Part shown: piece by piece, positions 31,907-42,928 of the stretch
Position numbering within the stretch: position 1 is the first letter of the stretch
How the letters are laid out: each line of letters starts with the position of its first letter
From: Eustoma russellianum
Lineage: Eukaryota > Streptophyta > Magnoliopsida > Gentianales > Gentianaceae
DNA length: 64,000 nt
Direction: 5' to 3'
NCBI GenBank assembly: GCA_036186865.1
Contig: AP025047.1
Coordinates: 24,825,693 to 24,889,692, forward strand
Notes under the pieces: generated by a model
Told to the model about the DNA's origin: nothing
Database searches by the model: none
The model's input: the letters and a program-made list of their open reading frames with translations, nothing else
Made by a program: the position numbers and the translations under genes

Positions 31907-34900
31907 TTAATCATTGTTTATCATTCCTAATCTTGTTCTAATTGATTCGAATGTCTCGGTGGGAAGGGATTTGGTAAAGATATCCGCCAGTTGGTCATTT
32001 GTTGGAACGAACTCAACGCATACCAATCCTTTTTGAATGCAATCTCTTATGAAGTGATGCCTTACTTCAATGTGTTTTGTTCTACTATGATGAACCGGGT
32101 TTTGTGCTATACTTATGGCTGAGGTATTATCACATAGGATGGGAACTTTTTCAAACTTAACATTGTAATCGTTCAAGGTGTTGATCATCCAAAGTAGTTG
32201 TGCACAACACGAAGCGGCCGATACATATTCGGATTCCGCCGTGGAAAGTGACACACTATTTTGTTTCTTGGAAAACCAAGAAACTAAGCAATCTCCAAGG
32301 AATTGACATGTTCCGGAGGTGCTTTTACGATCAACAAGATTTCCGGCATAGTCGGAGTCACTATATCCTCTTAGATCAAAACAACCATTTTTGGGATAAA
32401 ACAATCCAAAGTTCAAAGTTCCTTTTAAATACCTAAAGATACGTTTAATGGCAACTAAATGCGATTCCTTAGGCATACTTTGAAATCTAGCACATAAGCA
32501 CACAGCATGCAAAATATCCGGCCTACTGGCGGTCAAATAAAGTAAACTACCAATCATACCCCTATATTTTGTTACCTCAACCGGCTTTCCTTTTTCGTCT
32601 TTGTCAAGCTTTGTACTTGTGCTCATCGGAGTACTCACACTTCTTCCATCCTCGAATTTGTACTTCTTGAGCAAATCCTTTGTGTACTTTGTTTGAGATA
32701 TGTATACTCCATCTTGAGTTTGCTTGATTTGTAGACCAAGAAAGTAGTTGAGTTCACCCATCATGCTCATTTCAAATTCTCCTTCCATTAATTTTGCAAA
32801 ATGCTTACAAAGAGAATCATTAGTAGCACCAAATATGATATCATCCACATAAATTTGAACAAGCAATTGATGGTTTCCTTGTTCTTTAATAAAAAGAGTA
32901 GTGTCGACTTTTCCTCTTGAAAACTCGTTTTCAAGTAGGAAGTTACTTAACCTATCATACCAAGCCCTAGGAGCTTGTTTAAGTCCATAAAGGGCCTTTT
33001 TGAGTCTAAAAACATGATTTGGATAATCATGATTTTCAAACCCCGGAGGTTGAGCTACATAGACCTCTTCTTGAATTATTCCATTCAAGAATGCGGATTT
33101 CACATCCATTTGATATAGTTTGAAATCCTTATAGCATGCATATGCTAATAACATCCAAATAGCCTCTAACCTAGCCACGGGGGCAAAAGTCTCATCGTAG
33201 TCTATGCCTTCCTCTTGCCTATAGCCTTGGGCTACTAACCTAGCTTTGTTTCTAGTGATGTTTCCTTTATCATCCATTTTGTTTCTAAATACCCATTTAG
33301 TGCCAATTACGGGATGATCACTCGGTTTAGCAACTAATTCCCACACATCACTTCTCTCAAATTGATTTAATTCTTCTTGCATAGCTAATACCCAATCTTC
33401 ATCATTTATTGCTTCTTTTATATTTTTAGGCTCAACTTGTGAAATGAAGGCATTTTCATTGAATTTTCTCCTTGTCATTACACCTTGGCTAGTTTCACCT
33501 AGTATCAACTCTTTAGGGTGATCTTTCCTATATTTATATGAATCCGGCAAATTTGAGGTATCCCCTCCTACTTCTTCATCTTCAACCTTAGGTTCAAGTG
33601 GATCAATCCTAAGGTCGATGACAATATTACCTTTTGGATTCTCAAATTTTTCTATATGACTTACTTCGATTATTTCATCTTCATCATCATCATTATTCTC
33701 GTTTGACTTATCATCAATGAATTCACTAAACTTGACATGAATTGATTCTTCAACTTTCATACTTCTCTTATTATATACTCTAAATGCTTTGCTATTTTGA
33801 GCATAACCCATAAAAATTCCTTCATCCGCTTTGAAGTCGAGTTTATCCAAGTTGTCTTTGGTGTTAAGTATAAAACACTTACAACCAAAAACCTTGAAAT
33901 AACCAATATTTGGTACTTTATCTTTCCAAAGCTCATAAGGAGTCTTTTTGAGAAATGGTCTCAAATAAACTCTATTTATCACATGACAAGCGGTATTTAC
34001 CGCTTCGGCCCAAAAATATTTGGGTAGCTCAAATTCGTTTAGCATGGCTCTACTCATTTCTTGTAGTGTTCTATTTTTCCTTTCCGCAACACCATTTTGT
34101 TGAGGAGTTCTTGGAGCTGAAAAATTGTGTCCATACCCTTTGGATACACAAAATTCTTGAAACTCTCCATCAAACTCACCACCTCTATCACTTCTAATTT
34201 CCTTAATTGTGTCTTCTCTTTGATTTTCTAATCTCTTACAAAGCTTTATAAATTCTTGACATGCATCATTCTTTTTAGCTAAGAACATTACCCAAGTGTA
34301 CCTAGAATAGTCATCTACCACCACAAAGGTGTAATGTTTTCCACTTAGTCTTGCTGTACCAATATCCCCATACAAATCCATATGAAGCAATTGTAGAGGT
34401 TTGGTGGTGGAGATTTCACTTTTGGGCTTGAAACTTGTTTTAACAAGTTTTGCCTTTTGACAAGTGTCGCATAAGCCATGGTTTTCGAAATTCAATTTTG
34501 GAAGACCTTGGACTTTTTCATTTTTGCAAATCTCTTTGAAATTCTTAAAACTAATATGTCCAAGTCGTCTATGCCATAGTTGAGTCAAATCATTTTTGGC
34601 AACTAGGCAAGAAACATTTTGTGATATCAAATCATGTGTGCTAAATTTGTAAACATCATTTTTACGAATAGCTTCGAAGACAATCTTATCGTTCTTTTTC
34701 ACAACACATTTTCTTTTCACAAACTCAATTTGAAAATTAGCATCACATAGTTGGCTAACACTTATCAAATTATACTTAAGCCCTTCTACATATAGTACAT
34801 TATTAATAGTAAAGGAAGAATTACCAATTTCTCCATGTCCAAGGATTTTGGCTCTCCCATTGCCAAAATGCACCGTTCCACCATCTTGGAGCTTGAGCTT

Positions 34901-34999
34901 GGTGAACAACGTCTTGTCTCCGGTCATGTGAGTTGAACATCCGCTGTCCATAAGCCATTTGGTTCCTTCTTCTTTGGCTACTCCATTTATCTTGAGAGC
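31907..34999 (-). CDS. pol: E4 pol: protease, integrase, RT, RNase H
   Basis: The pol frame opens at 34999 after a TAG and has no stop until 31907. In order it holds protease (MDSGCSTHMTG), the integrase HHCC finger (HRRLGHISF...CDTCQ), and the catalytic D of LLHMDLYG, D of IRSDRGGEF and E of NGVAERKNRT. RT follows (ARLVAQGYRQ, QMDVKSAFLNG, then IYVDDIIFGA with both catalytic aspartates), and then RNase H (DSDYAGN, STSGTCQFLG, STAESEYVSA) ending near LADIFTKSL. All key residues are present. Pol lies in a different frame from gag: their open frames overlap by 179 bases (34821-34999), and pol is displaced by +1 relative to gag. The codon for MDSG is not necessarily a start. Confidence 0.93.
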   Translation of the reverse strand, partial: ALKINGVAKEEGTKWLMDSGCSTHMTGDKTLFTKLKLQDGGTVHFGNGRAKILGHGEIGNSSFTINNVLYVEGLKYNLISVSQLCDANFQIEFVKRKCVVKKNDKIVFEAIRKNDVYKFSTHDLISQNVSCLVAKNDLTQLWHRRLGHISFKNFKEICKNEKVQGLPKLNFENHGLCDTCQKAKLVKTSFKPKSEISTTKPLQLLHMDLYGDIGTARLSGKHYTFVVVDDYSRYTWVMFLAKKNDACQEFIKLCKRLENQREDTIKEIRSDRGGEFDGEFQEFCVSKGYGHNFSAPRTPQQNGVAERKNRTLQEMSRAMLNEFELPKYFWAEAVNTACHVINRVYLRPFLKKTPYELWKDKVPNIGYFKVFGCKCFILNTKDNLDKLDFKADEGIFMGYAQNSKAFRVYNKRSMKVEESIHVKFSEFIDDKSNENNDDDEDEIIEVSHIEKFENPKGNIVIDLRIDPLEPKVEDEEVGGDTSNLPDSYKYRKDHPKELILGETSQGVMTRRKFNENAFISQVEPKNIKEAINDEDWVLAMQEELNQFERSDVWELVAKPSDHPVIGTKWVFRNKMDDKGNITRNKARLVAQGYRQEEGIDYDETFAPVARLEAIWMLLAYACYKDFKLYQMDVKSAFLNGIIQEEVYVAQPPGFENHDYPNHVFRLKKALYGLKQAPRAWYDRLSNFLLENEFSRGKVDTTLFIKEQGNHQLLVQIYVDDIIFGATNDSLCKHFAKLMEGEFEMSMMGELNYFLGLQIKQTQDGVYISQTKYTKDLLKKYKFEDGRSVSTPMSTSTKLDKDEKGKPVEVTKYRGMIGSLLYLTASRPDILHAVCLCARFQSMPKESHLVAIKRIFRYLKGTLNFGLFYPKNGCFDLRGYSDSDYAGNLVDRKSTSGTCQFLGDCLVSWFSKKQNSVSLSTAESEYVSAASCCAQLLWMINTLNDYNVKFEKVPILCDNTSAISIAQNPVHHSRTKHIEVRHHFIRDCIQKGLVCVEFVPTNDQLADIFTKSLPTETFESIRTRLGMINND

Positions 35000-36707
35000 C
35001 TACAAAACCAAACGATGTATGCATTGGTACCCTTTGATGGTTGGGTCCTTTAGGGTTAGTTTTTCGACCCTTAGGCTTCCAAACATATGTGCTTTCAAAT
35101 CGAGCTTTACATGCTTTCTTTATATGTCCTAGTTTGTTGCAATAAAAACAAGTGGGTACATGCTTTGGTTTAGAAGATGATGAATTTTGTTGTGTTTTTC
35201 TATTGTTTGTCTTTTTCTTCAAGGACTTAGGTTTAATAGAAGAAGATGATGAGTTAAATCCTAAACCGGATTTATCATTTCCAATCCTTTGATTTCCAAG
35301 CAGTATGTCTAAGTTGTTTTTACCATTTGTTAGTCTTTGTAAGTCTAATTTTAGTTTTTCACATTCTTTTCTAATTTCTTCATTTTCAAGAGCTACGGTT
35401 TTATGCATAGTAAGTATGATATCATGCTCTTGAAACACCAAAATATTTTTGTCATGCAAGTTCTTATTTTCTAAAATGCATTTCTTGAATTCTTTCTTCA
35501 AATGTTTATATTTTAAATTTAATTTTTCAAAGTCATCTTGCAAGTCTCCTATTTCATCATGCAAATTTGAAGGATTAGAACTTACCTCAAGGTCATCTTC
35601 AATTGCCATAAGACAAGTATGTTGAACCTTTGGATTTTCAATCATTGCTACAAGTCCAACACCTTGATCTTCACTCTCTTCTCCTTCCGATTCCGAAAGA
35701 AGATCATCCCACGTGGTTACCTCCGCATTGAGGGCTTTCTTCTTTTGAGAAAAGACCTTCTTTTCTTGCTTTTGTGGCTCTTTTACGTGGCAATCGGCAA
35801 TGAAGTGACCGGGTCGACCACATCTATAGCAATTTTCACTTGCTTCTTTTTCTTTAGATGGTTTCTTGAAGAGCTTTCTTGCTTGAGCTTTGTTTCTAGT
35901 TGCCATTCTTCTAAATTTTCTTACAAGAAGGGCAACTTCCTCATCCGAATCATCGGACTCTACCACCAATCCTTTGTGTGATGCTTGTGTAGGCTTGATA
36001 GGATTCATCCTATTTTGTTCATCAATAAGAATTTCATGAGTAAGAAGATTACCGGATAGCTCATCAAGAGTAAGAGTCTTGAGATTCTTTGATTCGGTGA
36101 TGGCGGTGACTTTGGGTGTCCATTCTCTTGGCAAGGAGTTGAGGAGCTTTGAGACAAGGTCTTCGTTTGAGATTTTCTTGTCAACCATAGAGAGTTGATT
36201 CACTATTCGTGTGAATCTGTCGATTGTCTCCTCAATCTTCTCACCGCTCTTCATTCCGAACATCTCATACTCCTTCATGAGCATGAGTCTTTTGTCCATT
36301 CTTACTTGCTCAGTACCTTCATGTATCATTTCAAGCCTTTTCCATGCCTCGTGGGCTGTTTCAAGGCCTTGGAGTCTAATGAGCTCAGTGGTAGTTAGAG
36401 CACTTGAGAGAATGTCAAAAGCTTTGCCATTAATGGCGAACTTTATCTTCTCTTCGTCGGTGTAGTCATCCTCATCTTTAAACATTGATTCTCCTTTTGA
36501 GTTGGTAATCATTGGAACGTCAATTCCTTTGACAACAGCTCTCCATATATCAAATCCACAGCCTTTCAAATGATTGATCATTCGAAATTTCCACAAAGAA
36601 TAGTTTTGGGCATCAAACATAGGAGCTTTAGTGTTTGATCCGGAAAATAGTGCAGTAGGCTTAGGAGATGAGGAGGTTGAGGTTGAGGTTGAGGTTGTCA
36701 TTGCCAT
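34821..36707 (-). CDS. gag: E4 gag
   Basis: The first good start is the ATG at 36707 (MAMTTSTST); an upstream in-frame ATG at 36746 is too close to the primer site to be preferred. The Gag domain begins NYSLWKFRMINHL and includes LQGLETAHEAWKRLEMIHEG. Counted from 36746, two CCHC knuckles lie at residues 306-319 (CYRCGRPGHFIADC) and 533-546 (CFYCNKLGHIKKAC), with a long coiled coil between (about 395-475). The large gag with two knuckles and a coiled coil fits Sireviruses. The frame ends at 34821 in Trp/Arg-rich out-of-frame sequence, so translation must shift to reach pol. Confidence 0.9.
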   Translation of the reverse strand: MAMTTSTSTSTSSSPKPTALFSGSNTKAPMFDAQNYSLWKFRMINHLKGCGFDIWRAVVKGIDVPMITNSKGESMFKDEDDYTDEEKIKFAINGKAFDILSSALTTTELIRLQGLETAHEAWKRLEMIHEGTEQVRMDKRLMLMKEYEMFGMKSGEKIEETIDRFTRIVNQLSMVDKKISNEDLVSKLLNSLPREWTPKVTAITESKNLKTLTLDELSGNLLTHEILIDEQNRMNPIKPTQASHKGLVVESDDSDEEVALLVRKFRRMATRNKAQARKLFKKPSKEKEASENCYRCGRPGHFIADCHVKEPQKQEKKVFSQKKKALNAEVTTWDDLLSESEGEESEDQGVGLVAMIENPKVQHTCLMAIEDDLEVSSNPSNLHDEIGDLQDDFEKLNLKYKHLKKEFKKCILENKNLHDKNILVFQEHDIILTMHKTVALENEEIRKECEKLKLDLQRLTNGKNNLDILLGNQRIGNDKSGLGFNSSSSSIKPKSLKKKTNNRKTQQNSSSSKPKHVPTCFYCNKLGHIKKACKARFESTYVWKPKGRKTNPKGPNHQRVPMHTSFGFVGSQDKWSSQRRRNQMAYGQRMFNSHDRRQDVVHQAQAPRWWNGAFWQWESQNPWTWRNW

Positions 36708-36756
36708 GATCTTTAACCTTGCTACTTGCAAAGATTGGCCAAGCAATCAAGGTTAG

Positions 36757-36768
36757 GCTCTGATACCA
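36757..36768 (-). promoter_or_regulatory. E4 primer-binding site (tRNA-iMet)
   Basis: On the minus strand TGGTATCAGAGC follows the LTR end after two bases (AT). It matches initiator tRNA-Met. Confidence 0.95.
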
Positions 36769-36770
36769 AT

Positions 36771-38036
36771 TGTGAGGTCCGAAATACACTCTAGAGGGGG
36801 GGTGAATAGAGTGTTTGGCTCTTTTGCGGAATTTTCTTGTTTTTCTCAACTCAAAAAGATATTCAAAATCAGAGCAAGAATTGGAGATGAGAGACAATGA
36901 AAGAGTACACCGGATATAGAGTGGTTCGAATCGTAAATGATTCTACTCCACTACCACTTTGTTTCCAAAGTGGATTTTCAACAACTACTCTTCTTATTAT
37001 GAACAATAAGAACAACCACAGCAACACTTACACTAACACTTTAGTGTAAGCAACAACAGCAGCAACTTCTTGCACAACACACTTGTGCAACTACAACAAC
37101 TACAGCTCTTAGCAAGAACAACTTCTTGCTTCCTCACAACTTCAACAAAAGTTCTCTCAAGAACTTCTCACAGTGGGTTGAAGAGATATAGTAAGGTTCA
37201 CACTTTCTCACAAGTCTAAGCACAAGCTAGAGATCAACTATTTATGGTTCCTCTTGTGCTTGACTCTCTTTCTCTCAATATACAAACAAATGAAGATCAA
37301 AGAAAGCTAGACAAGCTTTAAACAAATTTACAAGTATGAGAGAAATGTACAACAATGTAAAGTGAAGCTAGATGATGTTGAAAGTGTGTAATTGCTTCAT
37401 CCAAGCCTTCTACATTTATAGAAGAAGTTCACCACGTTTTTGAGGCCTTCCACCAAGTCTTCATCTTCAAAAATGTCAAAATAGTGCCCAAATAGTCTTT
37501 AGCCAACCTATGAAGTGATTTGATCTTGGATAGCCACCCTAGAGAATCTTAGACATGTATACAATAGTCAAGGAAGCATGTAATAGGTTGGGTTAAAGTC
37601 CACAAGAAGTTTGAAGAAGATTGGAAAGAGAAAACCTTGAAAATCTGTCTTGGATTTTGTTCAAACGTTCAGAAGATTTGAATTCTGGAGGACATCGATC
37701 GATCGATGTCCCTGGAAGGGAGAGATCGATGTCCTCAGATTCTACATCGATCGATCGAAGTCCTGGGTGGGAGAGATCGATGTCCTCAGATCCTACATCG
37801 ATCGATCGAAGTCCAAGGAGGGAGAGATAGATGTATTCAGATCTTACATCGATCGATCGATGTCAGTGACATCGATCGATCGATGTCTCCTTCCTTGAGA
37901 GATCGATGTCCTTTTTGAATTCCAATCTTAACCATCTTTATTCATAACGTATTTTTCCATCATGCATCAAATATCAAACATAATTCTAACTCATTCAAAA
38001 CATCTTTTCATCATCAAAACACTTTGCAACTTAACA
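36771..38036 (-). repeat. E4 5' LTR
   Basis: This LTR drives the element in minus orientation. A TATA-like CTATAAATG lies at 37413-37421 on the minus strand. The palindrome array is at 37691-37908, upstream of that TATA, where an enhancer would sit. Confidence 0.95.
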
Positions 38037-38041
38037 AGTTT

Positions 38042-38445
38042 TTCTAAAGGTTTCTCCGACTAAAGGTGTTAAAAGGTTTGGCATTAAAGGAAAGCTAAGC
38101 CCAAGATTCATTGGACCTTATGAGATACTTGAGAGAGTGGGCGAAGTTGCATACCGCTTGGCATTACCACCATCACTTTCTCAGTTGCACGACGTATTCC
38201 ATGTTTCACAACTTCGGCGATATGTATATGACCCCAGCCACATCCTTGAAGATCAACAGTTGAAAGTTGACAAGGATGCATCTTATGAGGAAGAGCCTAT
38301 AAGGATCGTTGATCGAAAGGAGAAGGCCTTGAGAAAGAGATCCATAACCATGGTGAAAGTACAATGGAGACATCATTCGGAGGCAGAAGCAACATGGGAA
38401 ACCGAGGAAGATATGAGGAGTAGATACCCGCATCTTTTCGATTAG
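38042..38445 (+). CDS. pol: E3 integrase C-terminus with chromodomain-like tail
   Basis: This continues the frame cut at 28012, one AGTTT copy apart. It encodes the GPY-type motif (FIGPYEILERVGEVAYRLAL), HDVFHVSQLRRY, and then EEEPIRIVDRKEKALRKRSI followed by a VKVQWRHHSEAEATWE segment. That last part has the layout of an integrase chromodomain, thought to steer chromoviruses to heterochromatin. It ends at TAG 38443-38445. A polypurine tract (AAGGGGGGGAGGA) precedes the 3' LTR at 38489. Confidence 0.88.
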
Positions 38446-38488
38446 TTCAGAAGTTTCTAGGACGAAACTTATAATAAGGGGGGGAGGA

Positions 38489-41400
38489 TGTTGTACCCCA
38501 ACGATCATGTACTTGAGACTATGATTAAGTGTTAAAATAAAAGCGATGATTCCTCACGAGCGTGTTACTTAAGTCACATTTATCGCCTCCTCATTTAAAT
38601 TCTTCAAGTTCACTTAGGACGAACACAAAATGAATATAAAAGCGAACATCACGAGGTGTGTAATACCCCTTGTGAATTCGGCCAAGGGCCATTGATCACC
38701 CTTGAAGTGAACTAGTTCTTATACAAACATAAACAATCATCACAAAGCAAAAGATTGAAATCAAAATTAAATGAAATAAATAACATTGTGAACTATATAG
38801 ATGTGGGGTAGGATAAATGTGAAATGACCAAAATACCCCCCAAACACCCAAGAATTTCGGCCAAGACATAGGAGGATCTAGAATTCTCCACATCTTCTAA
38901 ATAAACTATAATTTAACAATTACATAATAATTTAAATAAAGGATAGTAATTTGCATGCAAAAGAAATGATTAAATAAGAAAAGGGGAGGCTAGTGTGTAA
39001 GAAAAGCAAGGCCTAGATTCTTTTCCCCTTCTCCCATGCACCAGCCGAATACCCCTCCCCTTACACCCCTAGCTCTTTTTATTTCTCAAGACAACCTCAT
39101 TTCCATCTTGTCTTGAACATTTCCCTAAGAAAGCTCCTACTAAACACTTAAGGAAATTCTCCATCCCCCTTCTATCACCAACTTTCGGCCCCTCCCTTCT
39201 TGAAGACTAGAAATTCTCAATCAAGCTTCATCTTCTTCAAGCTCAAGGATCCTCTAGGTAAGTCTCATTCCAAAGTTCTTAAGTAGATATTTCATACAAA
39301 ATGATGAAGCTCACATGGGTGTTATTTTCTCTCCTAAACCGTGGCCTTCATGCTCAAGGAGGAGAAAATCTTCAACACTCTTAGGTGAAGCTACCTTGCT
39401 ACAACTTGAATCTCCATCTCAAGACTACTTTGGTAAGATGTTCTAGCCTCAAATAAGATTCTATTTTCACTACTTAAGAGAAACTAACCTCTTCCTTCCT
39501 CTTCATCCAAACCGTGGGCTCAAGGGAGTAGGAGGAGAAGAATTCCAACTCAACTCACTCCAAAACCAAGCAAAGGCAAAAACTTTGGCTTGAAGAGGCA
39601 AGTATACACTAATCTCTCATGATTTACCTAAAGGATTAGTGTCTTGAATGGTTAAAGTTTCAAAGATGTGATCTTTAGTGGTACCCCTTAAGTTTAAGCT
39701 TGTATCTTAGTCATTTCTTAAGAATAATGTCTTGCATGTGGTTTATTGTGTCCAAGATGGTGTTATCTCCTACATGCAATATGATTTAAGGCTGATTTAG
39801 AATAACATAAAGTTCACCTAAGTGAGTCTCGGCAAGAGCAACTCTTGGAAGGAATTTGGAAGGTTCTAGGAGTGCATGCATGTGATAGATATGAGTCCTA
39901 TGAAGATTTTCTTTAGGATTGAACTAAAATGACTCTTGAAGGTGTTGCATGTTTGAATATATGTTGTGAAATGTGGTTAAGGTATCACCTATGTTTCGGC
40001 ACTAAGGATGGAAGGGAAGGTGAACATTGATTTCAAGAAAGAATGCTTGTTTTATGTAGATTTGATACTAGCTTGGGTTATTACTTACAAACTGTTTATT
40101 ATGATGCAAAGGTGATCTTATAACAAGCATGCAATCTGGATATGTATGTCACAAAGGGGTATAAGTGCTAACTAATGACCTAGTTCATAAGAACAAAAGG
40201 AATGGTGAACATTTGACTTAAACCATGACAACATAGTAAAGAACTGGAACTAGGCAGATTGGGATGACATCTTCAACGACCGTAGAACTGGACTTCCAGA
40301 CCTTCAATGAAGCTAATTTTTGGCACAACGTTAGTCCTATGAAGGTAGCATGATTGAGAGTTGGAATTGCGTTAAAATAAGCAAAGGATTATTTTTAAGA
40401 AATTTTACGGTAAAACTGCTCCAGTAGGGAATTCTGGAGCAGGGCAGAATTGGTTCCTTGGTTTAACGAATTTAAAAAGGGTCTTTTGAACCTTCAATAA
40501 ATCTGGTGTTTGTCACAGAGCTAGCCCCATGTGTATAGTAGAGTTGAGAGTTAGAATTTTGGTAAAATAAGTTATGGTTAATTTTTAATAAAATAATTGG
40601 TAAGACTGCTCAGACTGTAAATTCTGGAACAGGACAGAATGATGTAACATTTTGCATGGCCTGAAAAGAGATCTTGTAGATGTTCAAAAAGGCTAATTTT
40701 CGGTGTGATGATACCATTATGTGTATAGGAAATGTGCAAGTTGGAATTTTGGAAAAAGGAGTTGTGGAATATTTTTAATAAAATATTCACTAAAGCTGCT
40801 CAGACTGGAAAGTCTGAAACTGGCAGAACAGAACATCATTTTGTTTTATCCGAAAAAGGACCTTGTGAATAACCATTAAAGCTGGTTTTTGGCATGTTAA
40901 TACCTCTATGAGTCTAGAAGACATGCCAGTTGGAATTTTAGGAAAAAAAGTTCTAGATTATTTTTAATGAATTAATTGGTGGAACAGCTCAACAGAAGTT
41001 ACTGAAAACACCCTGAAATTTGTAACGACTTTCCAGGCTTAGAAAAGGAACTTAGAGACATGCAAATGGGCTGAATTTCGGTAGGATACTAGTCCCATAT
41101 GTTTATGACGTATACGAGCTGGAATTTCTGGAAACGGAATTACGGATTTGCCACAAGTAAATTTTTAGTAAAATCGGCCAGCTCAGCCTCAGCACTTAAG
41201 ACAAATCGTAAAGCAAGTAAGTAAGCCCTTTATGGTTATTTAGAATAATTCCCAATTCTATGACTTGTATCTATGATTTCACCTAACGTACTTGTGACGA
41301 AAGAGTCGTGGAAATGGACCAAAATGGTTAGCCTAACCGTCCTATGTAAATGAAGTACAAAATGTGGAAATATTCATCCAAACCCATGTACGTTGACATG

Positions 41401-42589
41401 TTATAAGGAATGCATATGATCATTTATGTCATGGCTTGCATTTCATATCACGGCATGTATCATGCATGATCATGAACCTGATTTTCATGGATTTTATGAT
41501 GCAAGCAAGTTTTACAAGTGATTATCTTTTCGTTATGCATGAAAAGTTTTTACGGTCCCATATTTTAAAGAAAGCTTCATGAATTCCTTGCCGGCCAAGC
41601 ATGCGACTAACCCGACTCCAGACCCGGGGTTAATTGGTCTGATGACATGATATCTGTTCTGGACCCGCTCAGATCCGGGGTTAATTGATCTGATATCTGT
41701 TCTGGACCCGCTCAGATCCGGGGTTAATTGATCTGATATCTGTTCTGGACCCGTTCAGATCCGGGGTTAATTGATCTGATATCTGTTCTGGACCCGTTCA
41801 GATCCGGGGTTAATTGATCTGATATCTGTTCTGAACCCGCTCAGATCCGGGGTTAATTGATCTGACACTCTGTTTTTATTACATGACATTTTATGGGACC
41901 ATACTGATGTTTTGACACGACATGACATGACATCATGCATTGCATATTGCATAACTCACGATCATGTTAATATGCGGTATGATACAGCTAAGGACTTAAT
42001 AAGCCATTAGTGGTTAGCACTATCTAGAATTATGCTTAGTCCATACCATCAGTTGACTTCAGGACTTAAGACAGGTATGAGCTGCTATTCAAGGATTTAT
42101 GTTGATACATTCACGTTCTAATTCTTTATGTATTTCATGGTCGTTTATTGTATCCTTGCTGGGTGATTTTTATCACTCACACTTTATTTTTCCCGCCAGA
42201 TAATGCCAAGATAGAGTGGATTGAAGATGAGCCGAGGGTACCGTATCCGTAGGCGTGAAGACATGAAGGGAGATGAACTTAAGGACTTTTGTGCTGCTTA
42301 GATGTTTGTACTATGACTATGTTGGTACTCTGTGGGATGTGACTATGATGTTTTGTGTGACTATGATGTTTTGTGTGACTGCTACTTCGGGGACTTAGTT
42401 ATCGCGTAATGCATGTTTAATTTGGAAAGTTTTAATTCTGCCTAAATTTTACTGTCATGGTAATTGTTAACATAGGAATCCATGGCTTATTATGGATTTT
42501 TGTATGTTACGCATGACGCTTTGTACTCTCCTTAGTGAAGTACGGCGGGTGCACCGTATCCGGACGAGGCCCGGGTGCGGGGCGCTACA
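38489..42589 (+). repeat. E3 3' LTR
   Basis: The LTR is 4101 bp, nearly identical to 19345-23447, and begins directly after the polypurine tract. The matching intron sites are a donor at 39258 (CTAG|GTAAGT) and an acceptor CAG ending at 42199. The hairpin, minisatellite and 190-bp repeats are all present. Confidence 0.93.
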
Positions 42590-42594
42590 TATGT

Positions 42595-42928
42595 AATGAC
42601 CATCCTAATGCTTTCTGGGATAGAAAGAAACATATAGTTTCTCTTCCATATGAAGAGGATTTTGATGAGAGAAGAATTCCGACAAAGGCTAGACCTTGTC
42701 AAATGAATTCTGAATATTTAGAGTTATGTAAAAAAGAAATATCTTCTTTAATAGAAAAGAAATTGATCAAACCATCTAAATCTACATGGTCATGTACTGC
42801 ATTTTATGTTAGTAAACATTCTGAACAGGAACGTGGAGTTCCTAGATTAATAACAAATTATAAACCTTTGAATAAGGTATTAAAATGGATTAGGTATCCT
42901 ATACCTAATAAAAAAAGATTTATTGGAT
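42595..42928 (+). pseudogene. Pararetroviral RT, N-terminal part
   Basis: The viral frame resumes after E3. It encodes the start of RT, with AFWDRKK, the IPTKARPCQMN block and IKPSKSTWSCTAFYVSK, typical of Caulimoviridae. At a run of seven A residues (42910-42916) the frame is lost and the next segment is read one frame over. This marks a one-base indel. Confidence 0.85.

Larger units (their letters stand above)
28013..38036 (-). mobile_element. E4: young Sirevirus (Ty1/copia), 10.0 kb, minus strand
   Basis: Two 1266-bp LTRs (28013-29278 and 36771-38036) differ visibly at one base (C at 28600, G in the other). AGTTT flanks the element at 28008-28012 and 38037-38041. Reading on the minus strand, the order is LTR, tRNA-Met primer site, gag, pol, extra ORF, several polypurine tracts, LTR. 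An ORF behind pol and multiple polypurine tracts are Sirevirus features. All enzyme domains look intact, and near-identical LTRs imply very recent insertion. It sits in E3 integrase and is the youngest layer of the nest. Confidence 0.96.
19345..42589 (+). mobile_element. E3: chromovirus-type Ty3/gypsy element (Tekay/Del-like)
   Basis: LTRs of 4103 bp (19345-23447) and 4101 bp (38489-42589) differ at only a few tens of positions, and TATGT flanks the element at 19340-19344 and 42590-42594. The order is LTR, tRNA-Met primer site, gag, protease, RT, RNase H, integrase, chromodomain-like tail, polypurine tract, LTR. Integrase after RNase H places it in Ty3/gypsy, and the C-terminal tail suggests a Tekay/Del chromovirus. 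It landed in the pararetroviral polymerase gene and was itself hit in the integrase tail by E4. One in-frame TAG in the protease and that insertion inactivate it. Two short GT-AG introns appear to interrupt gag-pol. Confidence 0.93.
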
